Shown: in pieces, positions 8,649 to 17,778 of the stretch | How positions within the stretch are numbered: the first letter of the stretch is position 1 | How the letters are laid out: every line of letters starts with the position of its first letter | From: Acidobacteria bacterium Mor1 | GTDB lineage: Bacteria > Acidobacteriota > Polarisedimenticolia > Polarisedimenticolales > Polarisedimenticolaceae | Assembly (NCBI GenBank): GCA_001664505.1 | Contig: CP011806.1 | Span: 1,905,443-1,969,442, forward strand | Length of the DNA stretch: 64,000 bases | Direction of reading: 5' to 3' | Translations under genes and position numbers: made by a program | Notes under the pieces: generated by a model | The model's input: only the letters and a program-made list of their open reading frames with translations | What the model was told of the DNA's origin: nothing | Database searches by the model: none

Positions 8649-8773
8649 CGTTGTTGGGCGCGGCCGCGGTTGTGCAGGGCGGCGGTGGCGCGGGGTCGGT
8701 GACGTGCGGCCTCGCGGGAGCGCGGGAGCTGTACAGGGTCTCCCCAGAAACAGCCGTTTTTCGTTGCACGTGT

Positions 8774-8841
8774 GGCAGCAAATGACACAGATGACGCATT
8801 TGCTGCCCTCCAAGGTGCGGAGGGTGGCAACAGGTGACACA
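8774..8841. repeat. Three copies of a TGTGTCAYCTnnTGCC-type intergenic repeat
   Basis: Three 16-bp elements lie head to head here: 8774-8789 (minus sense, TGTGTCATTTGCTGCC), 8792-8807 (plus sense, TGACGCATTTGCTGCC) and 8826-8841 (minus sense, TGTGTCACCTGTTGCC). The first two form a perfect 11-bp stem (GGCAGCAAATG / CATTTGCTGCC). Two more copies sit at 31855-31926, also in inverted orientation. Confidence 0.75.
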
Positions 8842-8904
8842 CGTGCCGCGGCGAGGGGACCACCTGGGAGAGAACCCCCATGGCCGGTACGCTATCCTGC
8901 TCGA

Positions 8905-9399
8905 ATGCGAAACATGACGAAGGCAATGACGAAGGCAACGACGCAGGCCCCGCAACGGGCCCTCACGGCCCTGCTCCTGGTCGCGCTCATCGCACCCGCC
9001 CTGGTGGGATGCAGTGGCGCCGGCGGAACCGACGGCGATGACTCTTCCGACGGCGCGGCCTCGGAGACCACCTCCTACACCGTCCGCGGCAAGGTGGTCG
9101 GCCCCTCCCAGGAGGGCAAGGCGCTCAAGATCGAGCACGAGGAGATCCCGGATTTCATGGCCGCCATGACCATGGATTTCCCCCTCGAGGATCCGGCCGA
9201 CGCCGAGCGCTTCCCCCCCGGCAGCCTGATCGAGTTCGAGTACCTCAACGCCGGCTTCGACAGCCGCATCCGCAAGATCGAGATGTTGCCCGAAGGAACG
9301 GCGCTCCAGCTGCCGAGCACCGCAGGAAACGACCGGGCCGACGGCGACGGCGGCGCCTCCTCCGACGGCGACGGCGACGGCGACGGCGAGGGTCACTGA
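8905..9399 (+). CDS. Lipoprotein with CusF-like copper-binding domain
   Basis: A 164-residue lipoprotein: the signal segment LLLVALIAPALVGC places the lipidated Cys at about residue 35. The domain at about 57-130 (SYTVRGKVVGPSQEGKALKI, then HEEIPDFMAAMTMDFPL) matches CusF-type periplasmic copper carriers. In those proteins a His and two Met of an H...MPAMTM pattern bind Cu(I)/Ag(I); here His78, Met88 and Met90 correspond. The position of the usual capping Trp is occupied by Phe84 or another residue, which I cannot settle without alignment. The C-terminus is a low-complexity (Asp-Gly)n tail. Its Cu efflux partners are not in this window. Confidence 0.8.
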   Translation: MRNMTKAMTKATTQAPQRALTALLLVALIAPALVGCSGAGGTDGDDSSDGAASETTSYTVRGKVVGPSQEGKALKIEHEEIPDFMAAMTMDFPLEDPADAERFPPGSLIEFEYLNAGFDSRIRKIEMLPEGTALQLPSTAGNDRADGDGGASSDGDGDGDGEGH

Positions 9400-9402
9400 T
9401 CG

Positions 9403-10410
9403 ATGTCGTCGCCGCGGCAACTCGGCCTGTTCGAGGACATCCGTCCGGCGAACCCGCGCCGCAAGCATGTCGAGCCGGCGATCCCGTCCAAGGACGTGCG
9501 GGCCGTGGCGGGCAAGCTGCCGTCGCAGATCTACCTGGGTACCTCCTCCTGGTCGTTCCCCGGTTGGCAGGGCATCGTCTACGCCGACGGTTTCTCTACC
9601 GCCAAGCTCGCCCGGGAGGGATTGCAGGCCTACGCATCCCATCCCCTGCTCCGTAGCGTGGGAGTCGACCGCACCTACTACGCGCCGATCGACTCCGACA
9701 CGTTCCGCAACTACGCCGACCAGGTGCCCGACGACTTCCGCTTCCTGGTCAAGGCCCACGACGCCTGCACCCTGCCCCGCTTCCCCGATCAGCCGCGCTA
9801 CGCCAAGGCGGTGGTGGGTGAGAAGAACGAGCTGTTCCTCAACCCGCGCTACGCCTCAGACGAAGTGGTCGGACCTTATCTGGAAGGGCTGGGCGAAAAG
9901 GCGGGGGTGCTGCTGTTCCAGTTCACGCCCCTCGACCCCAAGGAGGTCGGCGGACCCGACGCCCTGGCCGACCAGCTGCATCGCTTTCTCGACGGCCTGC
10001 CTGACGAGGGACGCTACGCGGTCGAACTGCGCAACCCTTCGCTCCTGAACCGCAACTACCTGGACGCTCTCAAGGACAAGGGTGCGGTGCATTGCCTCAA
10101 CGCCCACCCGAGCATGCCGCCGGTGCGGATGCAGAGCGAGATCGATGGAGCGCTGGCGGGAGACGCGGTGGTGGTGCGCTGGATGCTCTACCCGCGTTAC
10201 GCCTACCAGCAGGCCAAGAACCGCTACCAGCCCTTCAACCGGCTGGTGGACGAGGATGCCGCGACCCGCAACGCCGTGGTCGGCCTGGCCAAGACGGCAG
10301 TCGCCGAGAACCGGCCGCTGTTCGTGATCGCCAACAACAAGGCCGAGGGCTCGGCCCCTCTGAGCCTGATTCGCCTGGCCGGCGCGATCGTCGAGGATCA
10401 GATCTCGTAG
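9403..10410 (+). CDS. DUF72 domain protein (YecE-like)
   Basis: A 335-residue protein. [17 protein letters not shown], a later [19 protein letters not shown], and [18 protein letters not shown] are hallmark blocks of the DUF72 TIM-barrel-like family, normally 240-330 residues. The biochemical role is unknown. It starts 3 bp after the copper lipoprotein stop and is followed 15 bp later by the deoxyhypusine-synthase-like gene, so these genes probably form one transcript. Confidence 0.9.
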   Translation: MSSPRQLGLFEDIRPANPRRKHVEPAIPSKDVRAVAGKLPSQIYLGTSSWSFPGWQGIVYADGFSTAKLAREGLQAYASHPLLRSVGVDRTYYAPIDSDTFRNYADQVPDDFRFLVKAHDACTLPRFPDQPRYAKAVVGEKNELFLNPRYASDEVVGPYLEGLGEKAGVLLFQFTPLDPKEVGGPDALADQLHRFLDGLPDEGRYAVELRNPSLLNRNYLDALKDKGAVHCLNAHPSMPPVRMQSEIDGALAGDAVVVRWMLYPRYAYQQAKNRYQPFNRLVDEDAATRNAVVGLAKTAVAENRPLFVIANNKAEGSAPLSLIRLAGAIVEDQIS

Positions 10411-10425
10411 TACCATTTCGCGGCT

Positions 10426-11415
10426 ATGACTCGATACCAATCCGACGGCTCGATTCGCCGTTTCATTCGTCACCACTACCGTCACTTCAACGCGGCGACC
10501 CTGAGCGACGCCGCCGACGCCTACGTCGCCCACCTGGAGCAGGGCGGGAAGATGATGGTCACCCTGGCCGGCGCCATGAGCACCGGGGAGCTGGGGCTTT
10601 CGCTGGCGGAGATGATTCGCCAGGACAAGGTCCACGCGATCACTTGCACCGGCGCCAACCTGGAAGAGGATCTGTTCAACCTGGTGGCCCACGACCACTA
10701 CGAGCGCATCCCCCACTACCGGGAGCTGAGCGCCGAGGATGAGCAGGCGCTGCTGGACCGGCAGCTCAACCGGGTGACCGACACCTGCATCCCCGAGGAA
10801 GAGGCGATGCGGCGCATCGAACACTTCGTCGAGGCGGAGTGGGTCGAGGCGGACAAGAACGGTCAACGGGGCTTCCCCCACGAGTTCCTCTACAAGGTGA
10901 TCCTCAACCCGGAGCTGGAGCAGTTCTTCCAGATCGATCCCGCCGACAGCTGGATGATGGAAGCGGCGAAGAAGAACCTGCCGATGTTCGTTCCGGGCTG
11001 GGAGGACTCGACCCTCGGCAACATCTACGCCGCCCGCTTCATGCAGGGGAAGTACTCCAACCTGCAGATCGTCAAGAGCGGCGTCGAGGCGATGGTCGAG
11101 CTGGCCACCTGGTATCAGGAGACCGCGCCGAAGAGTTCCATCGGTTTCTTCCAGATCGGCGGCGGCATCGCCGGGGATTTCCCGATCTGCGTGGTGCCGA
11201 TGCTGCACCAGGATCTGAAGCTGACCGAGGTGCCCCTGTGGGGCTACTTCTGCCAGATCAGCGACTCGACCACCAGCTACGGCTCCTATTCCGGTGCCGT
11301 GCCCAACGAGAAGATCACCTGGGGCAAGCTCTCCGCCGAGACCCCCAAGTTCGTGATCGAATCCGACGCGACCATCGTCGCCCCGTTGATCTTTGCCACC
11401 GTGCTCGGCTGGTAG
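10426..11415 (+). CDS. Deoxyhypusine synthase-like protein
   Basis: A 329-residue member of the deoxyhypusine synthase family. It has MMVTLAGAMSTGELGLSLAEM and ITCTGANLEEDLFN near the N-terminus (NAD-binding type), SYSGAVPNEKITWGKL near the C-terminus, and ESDATIVAPLIFATVLGW at the end. Lys301 in TWGKL aligns with the catalytic lysine of the eukaryotic enzyme. Bacteria lack eIF5A, so known bacterial relatives are thought to act on polyamines, for example forming homospermidine from spermidine or putrescine. That substrate is inferred. It sits between DUF72 and an M20 peptidase. Confidence 0.88.
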   Translation: MTRYQSDGSIRRFIRHHYRHFNAATLSDAADAYVAHLEQGGKMMVTLAGAMSTGELGLSLAEMIRQDKVHAITCTGANLEEDLFNLVAHDHYERIPHYRELSAEDEQALLDRQLNRVTDTCIPEEEAMRRIEHFVEAEWVEADKNGQRGFPHEFLYKVILNPELEQFFQIDPADSWMMEAAKKNLPMFVPGWEDSTLGNIYAARFMQGKYSNLQIVKSGVEAMVELATWYQETAPKSSIGFFQIGGGIAGDFPICVVPMLHQDLKLTEVPLWGYFCQISDSTTSYGSYSGAVPNEKITWGKLSAETPKFVIESDATIVAPLIFATVLGW

Positions 11416-11456
11416 CCGAAGCGCCTCCCCCAACGACCGAAAGGACCCGCGAGACC

Positions 11457-12638
11457 ATGCCTGCCATTCAAGCCATCGACGAAAAGCGCGCCCTGGACCA
11501 CCTGATGAAGCTCCTGGCCCTGCCCGGCCCCAGCGGCGGCGAGGCCAAGGTCTCGGAGTATGTGCGCAATGCCCTGATCAAGGCGGGCTACCCCAAGAGC
11601 GGGATCAAGAACGACAAGGCCCACAAGAAGATCGGCCGCGGCTTCGAGATCGGGAACCTGATCGCCAAGCTGCCCGGCCGCGGGTCCAAGAAGAAGGACC
11701 CGCGCCTGCTGTTCATGGGGCACATGGACACGGTGCCGCTGTGCAAGGGCGCGGTGCCGCTGCGCAAGGGCAAGCGCATCGTCTCCAAGGGCAACACCGC
11801 CCTGGGCGGCGACAACCGCACCTCGATCGGCGCGCTGCTGGCATTGGCCGAGACCCTGGCGGCCTGCGACCTGCCCCACCCGCCGATCACCCTGCTCTGC
11901 ACCGTCGGCGAGGAGAACGGCCTGTTCGGCGCGCTCCACGTCAACGTCAAGGACCTGGGCAACCCGGCCATGGGCTTCAACGTCGACAGCGACATCCCGG
12001 GACAGATCGTGATCGGCGCCATCGGTGCCGACCGCTGGGAGGTGGACGTCCGCGGTATCTCCTCCCACGCCGGCGTGCACCCGGACCACGGTGTCTCGGC
12101 AACCTTGATCGCCAGCCGGGCCATCGCGGACGTGTCCGAACGAGGCTACTTCGGCAAGATCACCGTCGGCCGCGGCGGCGCTTCGAACATCGGCACGATT
12201 CAAGGGGGCGAGGCGACCAACCAGGTCACCGACCACATCTTCATCAAGGGCGAATCGCGTAGCCACAACAAGGCGTTCCTGGGCAAGATCACCAAGGAAT
12301 ACGAGAAGGCGTTCCAGCGGGCGGCCAAGAGCGTGCGCAATCACAAGGGCAAGCCGGGCAAGATCGAGTTCCGCAGCGAACGGGACTACGACGCCTTCCG
12401 CATGTCGAAGAACGCCCCGCCGGTCAAATTCGCGGCGGCCGCGGCCAAGCGCCTGGGCCTGCCGGTCTCGACGCTGATCGCCGACGGCGGCATCGACGCT
12501 AGCTACCTCAACAGCAAGGGTGTACCGACGGTCACTCTCGGTGCCGGCCAGCACGCGGCCCACACCGTCGACGAGTACATCGAGATCCGCGAATACCTGG
12601 ACGGCTGCCAGCTACTGACGGAGATCGCCCTGGGCTAG
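11457..12638 (+). CDS. M20 family metallopeptidase (PepT-like)
   Basis: A 393-residue enzyme with the di-zinc motifs of M20 peptidases: GHMDTVP (His89, Asp91), GGDNRTS (Asp119), GEENGL (Glu152-Glu153), NVDSD (Asp in position four) and a C-terminal HTVDEYIE. The inserted dimerisation domain begins near GISSHAGVHP. The closest character is tripeptidase T or a related aminopeptidase. The start at 11457 lies behind AAAGGACC; a much longer in-frame upstream reading overlaps the deoxyhypusine-synthase-like gene and is not credible. Confidence 0.9.
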   Translation: MPAIQAIDEKRALDHLMKLLALPGPSGGEAKVSEYVRNALIKAGYPKSGIKNDKAHKKIGRGFEIGNLIAKLPGRGSKKKDPRLLFMGHMDTVPLCKGAVPLRKGKRIVSKGNTALGGDNRTSIGALLALAETLAACDLPHPPITLLCTVGEENGLFGALHVNVKDLGNPAMGFNVDSDIPGQIVIGAIGADRWEVDVRGISSHAGVHPDHGVSATLIASRAIADVSERGYFGKITVGRGGASNIGTIQGGEATNQVTDHIFIKGESRSHNKAFLGKITKEYEKAFQRAAKSVRNHKGKPGKIEFRSERDYDAFRMSKNAPPVKFAAAAAKRLGLPVSTLIADGGIDASYLNSKGVPTVTLGAGQHAAHTVDEYIEIREYLDGCQLLTEIALG

Positions 12639-12640
12639 CC

Positions 12641-13216
12641 GTGGAGACACTGGTCGTTGTCGTCGTGGTCTCGGTCCTGCTTGCTTTCATGCAGGGCGCG
12701 GGAGCTAACCGAGTTCCGGTTGGAAGGGATGGACGGCTGGTGATCGCCTTCGGCCGCCGATGGCGGCTGCTGTGCCGGCTACTCCTGATCGTGCCCATGC
12801 TCGGGCTGGCTGCCCTCCTCTACTGGAGCCCCCCGGATAACCGGAGCGACTGGGTCATTATCGCGCTGACTTTCCTGTTCTTCGGTGGGCTCGGCGCCCC
12901 GCTCGTCTACATGGCGCGCATCACCGTGGCGCTCAACCCCGACGGCATTGAACGACGAGCTCCCCTGCGGCGCCCCAGGCAGATTCGCTGGCCGGACATA
13001 GAGACGGTGCAGTTCTCTCGAACCCTCCAGATGTTCTCCATCCGGAGCCAGGACGATGAGAGCATCTGGGTCTACTGCCAGATGGACGGCATCCGGGACA
13101 TGATCGCAGCCATGGAAGGCAAGGTTGTCGGGAAGGGTCTCCGAGGCGGCGCTCCGCGGGAAAGCGTGAAAGCGGCGAAGGCCGCCTATGGCGCGTTCCG
13201 CTCGGGCAGTTCTTGA
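12641..13216 (+). CDS. Membrane protein with C-terminal PH-like domain
   Basis: A 191-residue protein that starts with GTG two bases after the peptidase stop. It has a hydrophobic N-terminus (VVVVVVSVLLAFM), two transmembrane segments around LLLIVPMLGLAALLYW and WVIIALTFLFFGGLGAPLVYM, and then a soluble part, VALNPDGIERRAPLR and IRWPDIETVQFS. This resembles bacterial PH-like domains found in YdbS/YcaP-type membrane proteins. Function unknown. Confidence 0.7.
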   Translation: METLVVVVVVSVLLAFMQGAGANRVPVGRDGRLVIAFGRRWRLLCRLLLIVPMLGLAALLYWSPPDNRSDWVIIALTFLFFGGLGAPLVYMARITVALNPDGIERRAPLRRPRQIRWPDIETVQFSRTLQMFSIRSQDDESIWVYCQMDGIRDMIAAMEGKVVGKGLRGGAPRESVKAAKAAYGAFRSGSS

Positions 13217-13317
13217 TTGAGCCTCCGGGTTGCCGCTTTGGTGGCTAGAATCCGTTTCACCGGTTGGCGACGCGCGAACCGGTGTCGCCCGGGTGAGCGA
13301 CCGCCCAGGAGGAGCGG

Positions 13318-16020
13318 ATGAGTGACGCGCGGGAGCGGTTCGCCGCGGTGCAGCGCATCTTCGACGAGGTGATCGAGCTGCCGGCCGCCGAGTGGCCGGC
13401 CAAGCTCGACGCGCTGTGCGGCGACGACGCCGAACTCCGCGCTGAGGTCGAAAGCCTGCTCGAGGCCGATGCCGCCGCGCCCGCTTTCCTCGATGACCCC
13501 GCTGCCGACTTCGCCGCCCCGGCGATGGATCGGCCGGAGAGCTCCCCCGCCCCGGTCAGCGCCGGCGAGACCCTCGGCCCCTGGAAATTGCTCCGCGAGA
13601 TCGGGCACGGGGGCATGAGCGTGGTCTACCTGGCCGAACGGACCGACGGCCAGTTCGATAAGCAGGTCGCCGTCAAGTTGATGCGCCACCCCGGCGGCAA
13701 CCGTAGCGAACACGAGCAGCGCTTCCTGGCCGAGCGTCAGATCCTCGCCTCGCTGGAGCACCCGAACATCGCCCGTGTGCTGGACGGCGGGATGACCTCC
13801 GGCGGCTGGCCCTACCTGGTGATGGAGTACGTCGGGGGCAAGTCGCTGACCGGCCACTGCTCGGCGGAATCCCTCGGCGTCGAGGCGCGGCTGGAGCTGT
13901 TCCTCGCGGTCTGCGACGCGGTGCAGCACGCGCATCAGCGGCTGGTGGTCCACCGTGACCTCAAGCCCTCGAACATCCTGGTCTCCGGCGAAGGCGCCCA
14001 GGCCTCGGTCAAGTTGCTGGACTTCGGCATCGCCAAGCTGCTCGGCGAGGACGACGGATCCGGCGTCGCCGCGACCCGTACCGGCCTGCTGTTGATGACG
14101 CCTGAATACGCCGCGCCGGAGCAGATGCGCGGCGGCGAGATCACCACCGCCACCGATGTTTACGCGTTGGGGGTGGTGCTCTACGAGCTGTTGACCGGCG
14201 AACGGCCGTTCCAGCTCGAGGGCAAGACCCCGGGGCAGATCGAGAGCGAGGTCTGCGAGACCGAGCCGGAGCGGCCCTCAACCCGCACCACCGGGCCGGT
14301 TACCGGCGGCGACGACCGGCGCCCCAACGAATCCCCGCAGCGGCTGCGCCAACTGCTTCAAGGCGACCTCGACGCCATCGTGCTCAAGGCGCTGCGCAAG
14401 GAACCGGGAGAACGCTACGGCTCCGCCCGGGAGCTGGCCGAAGACCTGCGCCGCTACCTCGGCGGACTGCCCGTCGAAGCACGGGTGCCCTCGCTCGGCT
14501 ACCGGGTCGGCAAGTACGCCCGGCGCAACGCCCTGGGGCTCGGTGTGGCGTCGGTGTTCCTGCTGACGCTGATCGGCTTCACCATCGCCATGGCCTACCA
14601 GCGCGGGGTGGCCCAGCAAGAGCGGGACCGGGCCCAGATCGAGGCGGACAAAGCGTCGGAGGTCTCGGAATTCGTGCTGGACCTCTTCGCCGCCGGAGAT
14701 CCCTTCGAGAACCGCGGCGAGACCGTGACCGCCAACGACCTACTCGACGCCGGCGTCGAACGGGTCGGCGAGCTGGAGCAACCGGAAACCCAGGCGGCGA
14801 TGCTCGGGGTGATGAGCCGCGCCTACAAGAACCTCGGCGACATCCGCAGGGCCCGGGACCTGGCGGCACAGTCGCTGGAGATCGTGCGGCCGCTGGCCGA
14901 TGAACAGCCAGGTGCGCTGGCGGTCGCCCTCAACCAACTGGCGATCCTCGAACGCACCCTGGGCAACCGGGACGCCGCCCGGGAGATGTACACCGAATCG
15001 GTGGCGATGGCGCGGGCCGCGGGCAAGGAGGAGTCTGCCGGGGTGACCCTGATGAACCTGGGACACCTGCAGACCCTCTCCGGCGACTACGACACGGCCG
15101 AAGCGACGCTGAACGAAGCCCTCGAGATCCACACCCGCTATCGGGGTCCCGAGGACATCGCCGTCGCCGACGTCGAGGCCAAGCTGGCCTATCTCATGTA
15201 CACCAAGGGGGACCGGGAAGCCGCCTACCCCCACGCCAAGCGCGCACTGGAAATAGGACGGGCCGACCTCGGACGGCACCCGCGGGTGGCGGAGTTCGCG
15301 TCGACCCTGGCGGTACTGGAACGCCGCCGCGACAACCTCGACGAGGCCGAGACCCTCTACAAGGAGGCGCTGGAGATCACGCGCGAGATGCTCGGCGTCG
15401 AACACCCCAAGTACTCCAGCCTTCTGAACAACTACGCCCAGCTCCTCCGCGCCCGCGGCGACAAGGAGGGAGCCGCCGAGCACATGCAGGAAGCCCTGGC
15501 CATCACCCGTGAACGCGTCGGCCCCGAAACCCGGCAAGCCGCCGGCCAGATGCTGAACCTCGGCCGCGCCCTGGAAGAACTCGGCCGGCTCGACGACGCC
15601 GCGGAACTGCTCTACGAAGCGGAGGGCGTGCTGCAGCGCCTCTCCCCAGGCACCGTGGAACAGGCCCGGGCGCTCCTGTTCATCGGCCGGATCGAACGCA
15701 AGCGGGACCGCCACGACGAGGCGCTGGACTACATGGAGCGGGCGCACCGCATGTACATCGACGCCCAGGGCCCCGAGCATTCCCGGACGCTGTGGGCCGC
15801 CCTCGAGCTCGGCAACGAACGGATCTACCATAAGCAGTTCGCCCGCGCGGAGCCGCTGTTGCTCGACGCCTACCGGCTGTTCAAGGAGCGGGACGGCGAG
15901 GAGAAACGCTCCACGGTGAACTCCCGGCGCGGACTGCACAAGCTGTACACGGAGTGGGGCCGGCCGGAGGAAGCGGCCAAATGGGCCGAGCCGGAAACAA
16001 GCGCTGACGAGCGCCCCTGA
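13318..16020 (+). CDS. Transmembrane Ser/Thr protein kinase with TPR sensor/scaffold domain
   Basis: A 900-residue protein behind AGGAGGAG. Residues 1-55 are the leader common to ECF-linked kinases (RIFDEVIELPAAEW, CGDDAELRAEVESLL). The Hanks kinase domain spans about 88-390: Gly loop GHGGMSVVY near 96, Lys119 in AVKLM, HRDLKPSN at 212, DFG at 236, and APE-like TPEYAAPEQM. A single transmembrane helix lies at about 405-427 (LGVASVFLLTLIGFTIAMAY). The rest is a run of TPRs, about nine, with the YxxALxI pattern. The kinase is therefore cytoplasmic and the TPR array extracytoplasmic or periplasmic. No ECF sigma gene is adjacent, unlike its paralogue at 52101-54791. Confidence 0.92.
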   Translation: MSDARERFAAVQRIFDEVIELPAAEWPAKLDALCGDDAELRAEVESLLEADAAAPAFLDDPAADFAAPAMDRPESSPAPVSAGETLGPWKLLREIGHGGMSVVYLAERTDGQFDKQVAVKLMRHPGGNRSEHEQRFLAERQILASLEHPNIARVLDGGMTSGGWPYLVMEYVGGKSLTGHCSAESLGVEARLELFLAVCDAVQHAHQRLVVHRDLKPSNILVSGEGAQASVKLLDFGIAKLLGEDDGSGVAATRTGLLLMTPEYAAPEQMRGGEITTATDVYALGVVLYELLTGERPFQLEGKTPGQIESEVCETEPERPSTRTTGPVTGGDDRRPNESPQRLRQLLQGDLDAIVLKALRKEPGERYGSARELAEDLRRYLGGLPVEARVPSLGYRVGKYARRNALGLGVASVFLLTLIGFTIAMAYQRGVAQQERDRAQIEADKASEVSEFVLDLFAAGDPFENRGETVTANDLLDAGVERVGELEQPETQAAMLGVMSRAYKNLGDIRRARDLAAQSLEIVRPLADEQPGALAVALNQLAILERTLGNRDAAREMYTESVAMARAAGKEESAGVTLMNLGHLQTLSGDYDTAEATLNEALEIHTRYRGPEDIAVADVEAKLAYLMYTKGDREAAYPHAKRALEIGRADLGRHPRVAEFASTLAVLERRRDNLDEAETLYKEALEITREMLGVEHPKYSSLLNNYAQLLRARGDKEGAAEHMQEALAITRERVGPETRQAAGQMLNLGRALEELGRLDDAAELLYEAEGVLQRLSPGTVEQARALLFIGRIERKRDRHDEALDYMERAHRMYIDAQGPEHSRTLWAALELGNERIYHKQFARAEPLLLDAYRLFKERDGEEKRSTVNSRRGLHKLYTEWGRPEEAAKWAEPETSADERP

Positions 16021-16133
16021 CGCGGAAGCCCTCCGGGCACCGGCCACGGCTTCATCAAGCCCCGCATCCCTCTTGCCTCATCAGCGTCGTCGCCGTACGA
16101 TCCGCCCTAGAACCGGGCCACGGAGGGGGAACC

Positions 16134-16733
16134 ATGGGTTCGTCGCGGCAATGTCCAATGCTCTGCGCACTCCTGCTGTGTGTCGGCCTGGCCGCCACTC
16201 CGGCGTTCGCAACCTGCGGCAACGACGTGATCGATCCGGGCGAGGTCTGCGACGGCGCGGACCTGGGCGGTCTCGACTGCACCGACTTCGACTGCGCCGG
16301 CGGCACCCTGATGTGCAAGGCGGACTGCTCCGACTACGACACCGACGGCTGCGGCCGCTGCTCCGGAGGCGCTACCTTCGTACTACCGGATGACACCTGG
16401 TTCATCGGACGCGCCGGCATGATCGTCGAACGCAACGGCGACGCACTCACCCTGCACTGGGATGTGTGCGAACCGGCCGGCCTGGACGCCTTCGCCATCT
16501 ACGAGGGAGATCTCCACAACTTCGGCACCCACCTGCCGAGAACCTGCAGCGCCGGCGTCGACGACACATCGCCACTCCGGACCTACACCCTTACGTTCAC
16601 GCCGCTGTCGGGAGACCGGTACTTCCTGATCGTTCCCCAGCGGGAAGGCAACGACGGCGGCTACGGCCCAGGGCCCCGGGCGCAGACGAGTTCGATGCCC
16701 TGCGGGCCGCGACGCTCGGCGCCGTGTTTTTGA
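16134..16733 (+). CDS. Secreted protein with Myxococcus-type Cys-rich repeat
   Basis: A 199-residue exported protein. Signal peptide MLCALLLCVGLAATPAFA. Immediately after it is CGNDVIDPGEVCDGADLGG, the disulfide-rich motif family found in multiple copies in Myxococcus and related surface proteins. A beta-rich region follows, ending SGDRYFLIVPQREGNDGGYG. The final 20 residues (GPRAQTSSMPCGPRR) look unlike the rest; the alternative frame there also stays open to 16738, so a small frameshift near 16660 cannot be excluded. Confidence 0.75.
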   Translation: MGSSRQCPMLCALLLCVGLAATPAFATCGNDVIDPGEVCDGADLGGLDCTDFDCAGGTLMCKADCSDYDTDGCGRCSGGATFVLPDDTWFIGRAGMIVERNGDALTLHWDVCEPAGLDAFAIYEGDLHNFGTHLPRTCSAGVDDTSPLRTYTLTFTPLSGDRYFLIVPQREGNDGGYGPGPRAQTSSMPCGPRRSAPCF

Positions 16734-16760
16734 TTTGACGTTCCACCACCGAGCCGACCG

Positions 16761-17516
16761 ATGAGCGGACTGCCGAACTGGGCCCGGCCGCACTTCGTTG
16801 CGGGAGGCGGCGACGCCTACCTAGCCTTCGCCGTTTACGGCGATCTGCCCAACGCACTGGCCGTGCCCGGAAGGAAGTACCGAGTCGGCACCATGCCGGA
16901 CGGCCTCGAGGTCACAAGTCATACCTCGGGATCCAGATCAGGGCCGGATCCCAATCGGCAGGGAGCGGCGTGGGACTTGCTCTTGGACGAACACCCCAAC
17001 CTCGCCGCCCGCATCGAAACTCAGTCACGTTTTGTCGCGGTGAATGGTTCTATTGCCGCCCCCTCAGACCTCAACTACCTGCGAGATGTCGTCGGGTTGA
17101 TTCAGTGGCTTTTCGACTCAGGAGGTATCGCCACCTACGATCCGCAGGCGCTCAAGTGGTGGGATCGGGAGGAGTGGCGAGATCACGCCTTCGAATCGAC
17201 CACTGGAGCTCCGAACCATCAGGTGGTCATTCTCTCTACCAACGTCGACAACGGCGAATGGCTCCACACCCGAGGAATGCGGAAGTACGGCAGGCCGGAC
17301 CTCAGCATTCACAGCGTCCCGCGGGAGCTGCGGACCGGCGCAGTCGAACTGCTCCGCCGTTTCATCGATTTCCAGGCTCTGGGCGGAAGAATCCAAGAGG
17401 GGCAGGCCATCGAGATGAATGGGCTCCCCCGCGGTATGACCTGCGCACATCGTGGCACACTGGACGACCCGGACTTCAACAACCGGCATCTCGAGATTCT
17501 CTGGCCGATGAGCTGA
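16761..17516 (+). CDS. Hypothetical protein, DUF4261-like
   Basis: A 251-residue soluble protein with a skewed composition relative to the neighbours. The segment VVGLIQWLFDSGGIATYDPQ (in part), the later NGEWLHTRGMRKYGRPDLSI and the C-terminal HLEILWPMS recall the DUF4261 family, members of which occur as immunity or accessory genes near polymorphic toxins. The match is by eye and moderate. It begins a run of close-packed genes upstream of the RHS toxin: the next gene follows after 4 bp. Confidence 0.6.
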   Translation: MSGLPNWARPHFVAGGGDAYLAFAVYGDLPNALAVPGRKYRVGTMPDGLEVTSHTSGSRSGPDPNRQGAAWDLLLDEHPNLAARIETQSRFVAVNGSIAAPSDLNYLRDVVGLIQWLFDSGGIATYDPQALKWWDREEWRDHAFESTTGAPNHQVVILSTNVDNGEWLHTRGMRKYGRPDLSIHSVPRELRTGAVELLRRFIDFQALGGRIQEGQAIEMNGLPRGMTCAHRGTLDDPDFNNRHLEILWPMS

Positions 17517-17520
17517 CCCG

Positions 17521-17778
17521 ATGGCAATCAAGGTGTTGCTTGAGATCGAAGGCGAGTTCTGCGGCCCTGCCAACCGCGGCACCGTCCGCCATATCCAGGT
17601 ACTCCGCGAGGTGCTGGGAGTCTCCCTGGCCCAGGCCAAGGAGCTCGTCGACCGTTGTGTGTTCGAGGGAGAGACCGTCAAGATCGAGATCGAATCGGAA
17701 GCGGCAGCCACGCGACTGATCGCGCAACTCGAAGATCTCGAGAATCCTCCTAGAACCCGAGCTTGGATTGACCAATGA
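17521..17778 (+). CDS. Small protein resembling the ribosomal L7/L12 C-terminal domain
   Basis: An 85-residue protein. VLREVLGVSLAQAKELVDRC followed by a Glu-rich strand and AAATRLIAQLEDL matches the bL12 C-terminal alpha/beta fold (the VREVTGLGLKEAKDLVE pattern) without the N-terminal dimerisation domain. Such stand-alone L12-like proteins occur beside toxin or SUKH genes. It overlaps the next start by 4 bp (ATGA), indicating coupling. Confidence 0.65.
   Translation: MAIKVLLEIEGEFCGPANRGTVRHIQVLREVLGVSLAQAKELVDRCVFEGETVKIEIESEAAATRLIAQLEDLENPPRTRAWIDQ

Noticed and set aside
10839-11456. Longer N-terminus for the M20 peptidase
   Set aside because: It overlaps the deoxyhypusine-synthase-like gene in a different frame and lacks M20 features.
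16640-16740. Frameshift at the end of the Cys-rich secreted gene
   Set aside because: The alternative frame stays open too, but neither ending matches a family I can name, so I kept the annotated stop.
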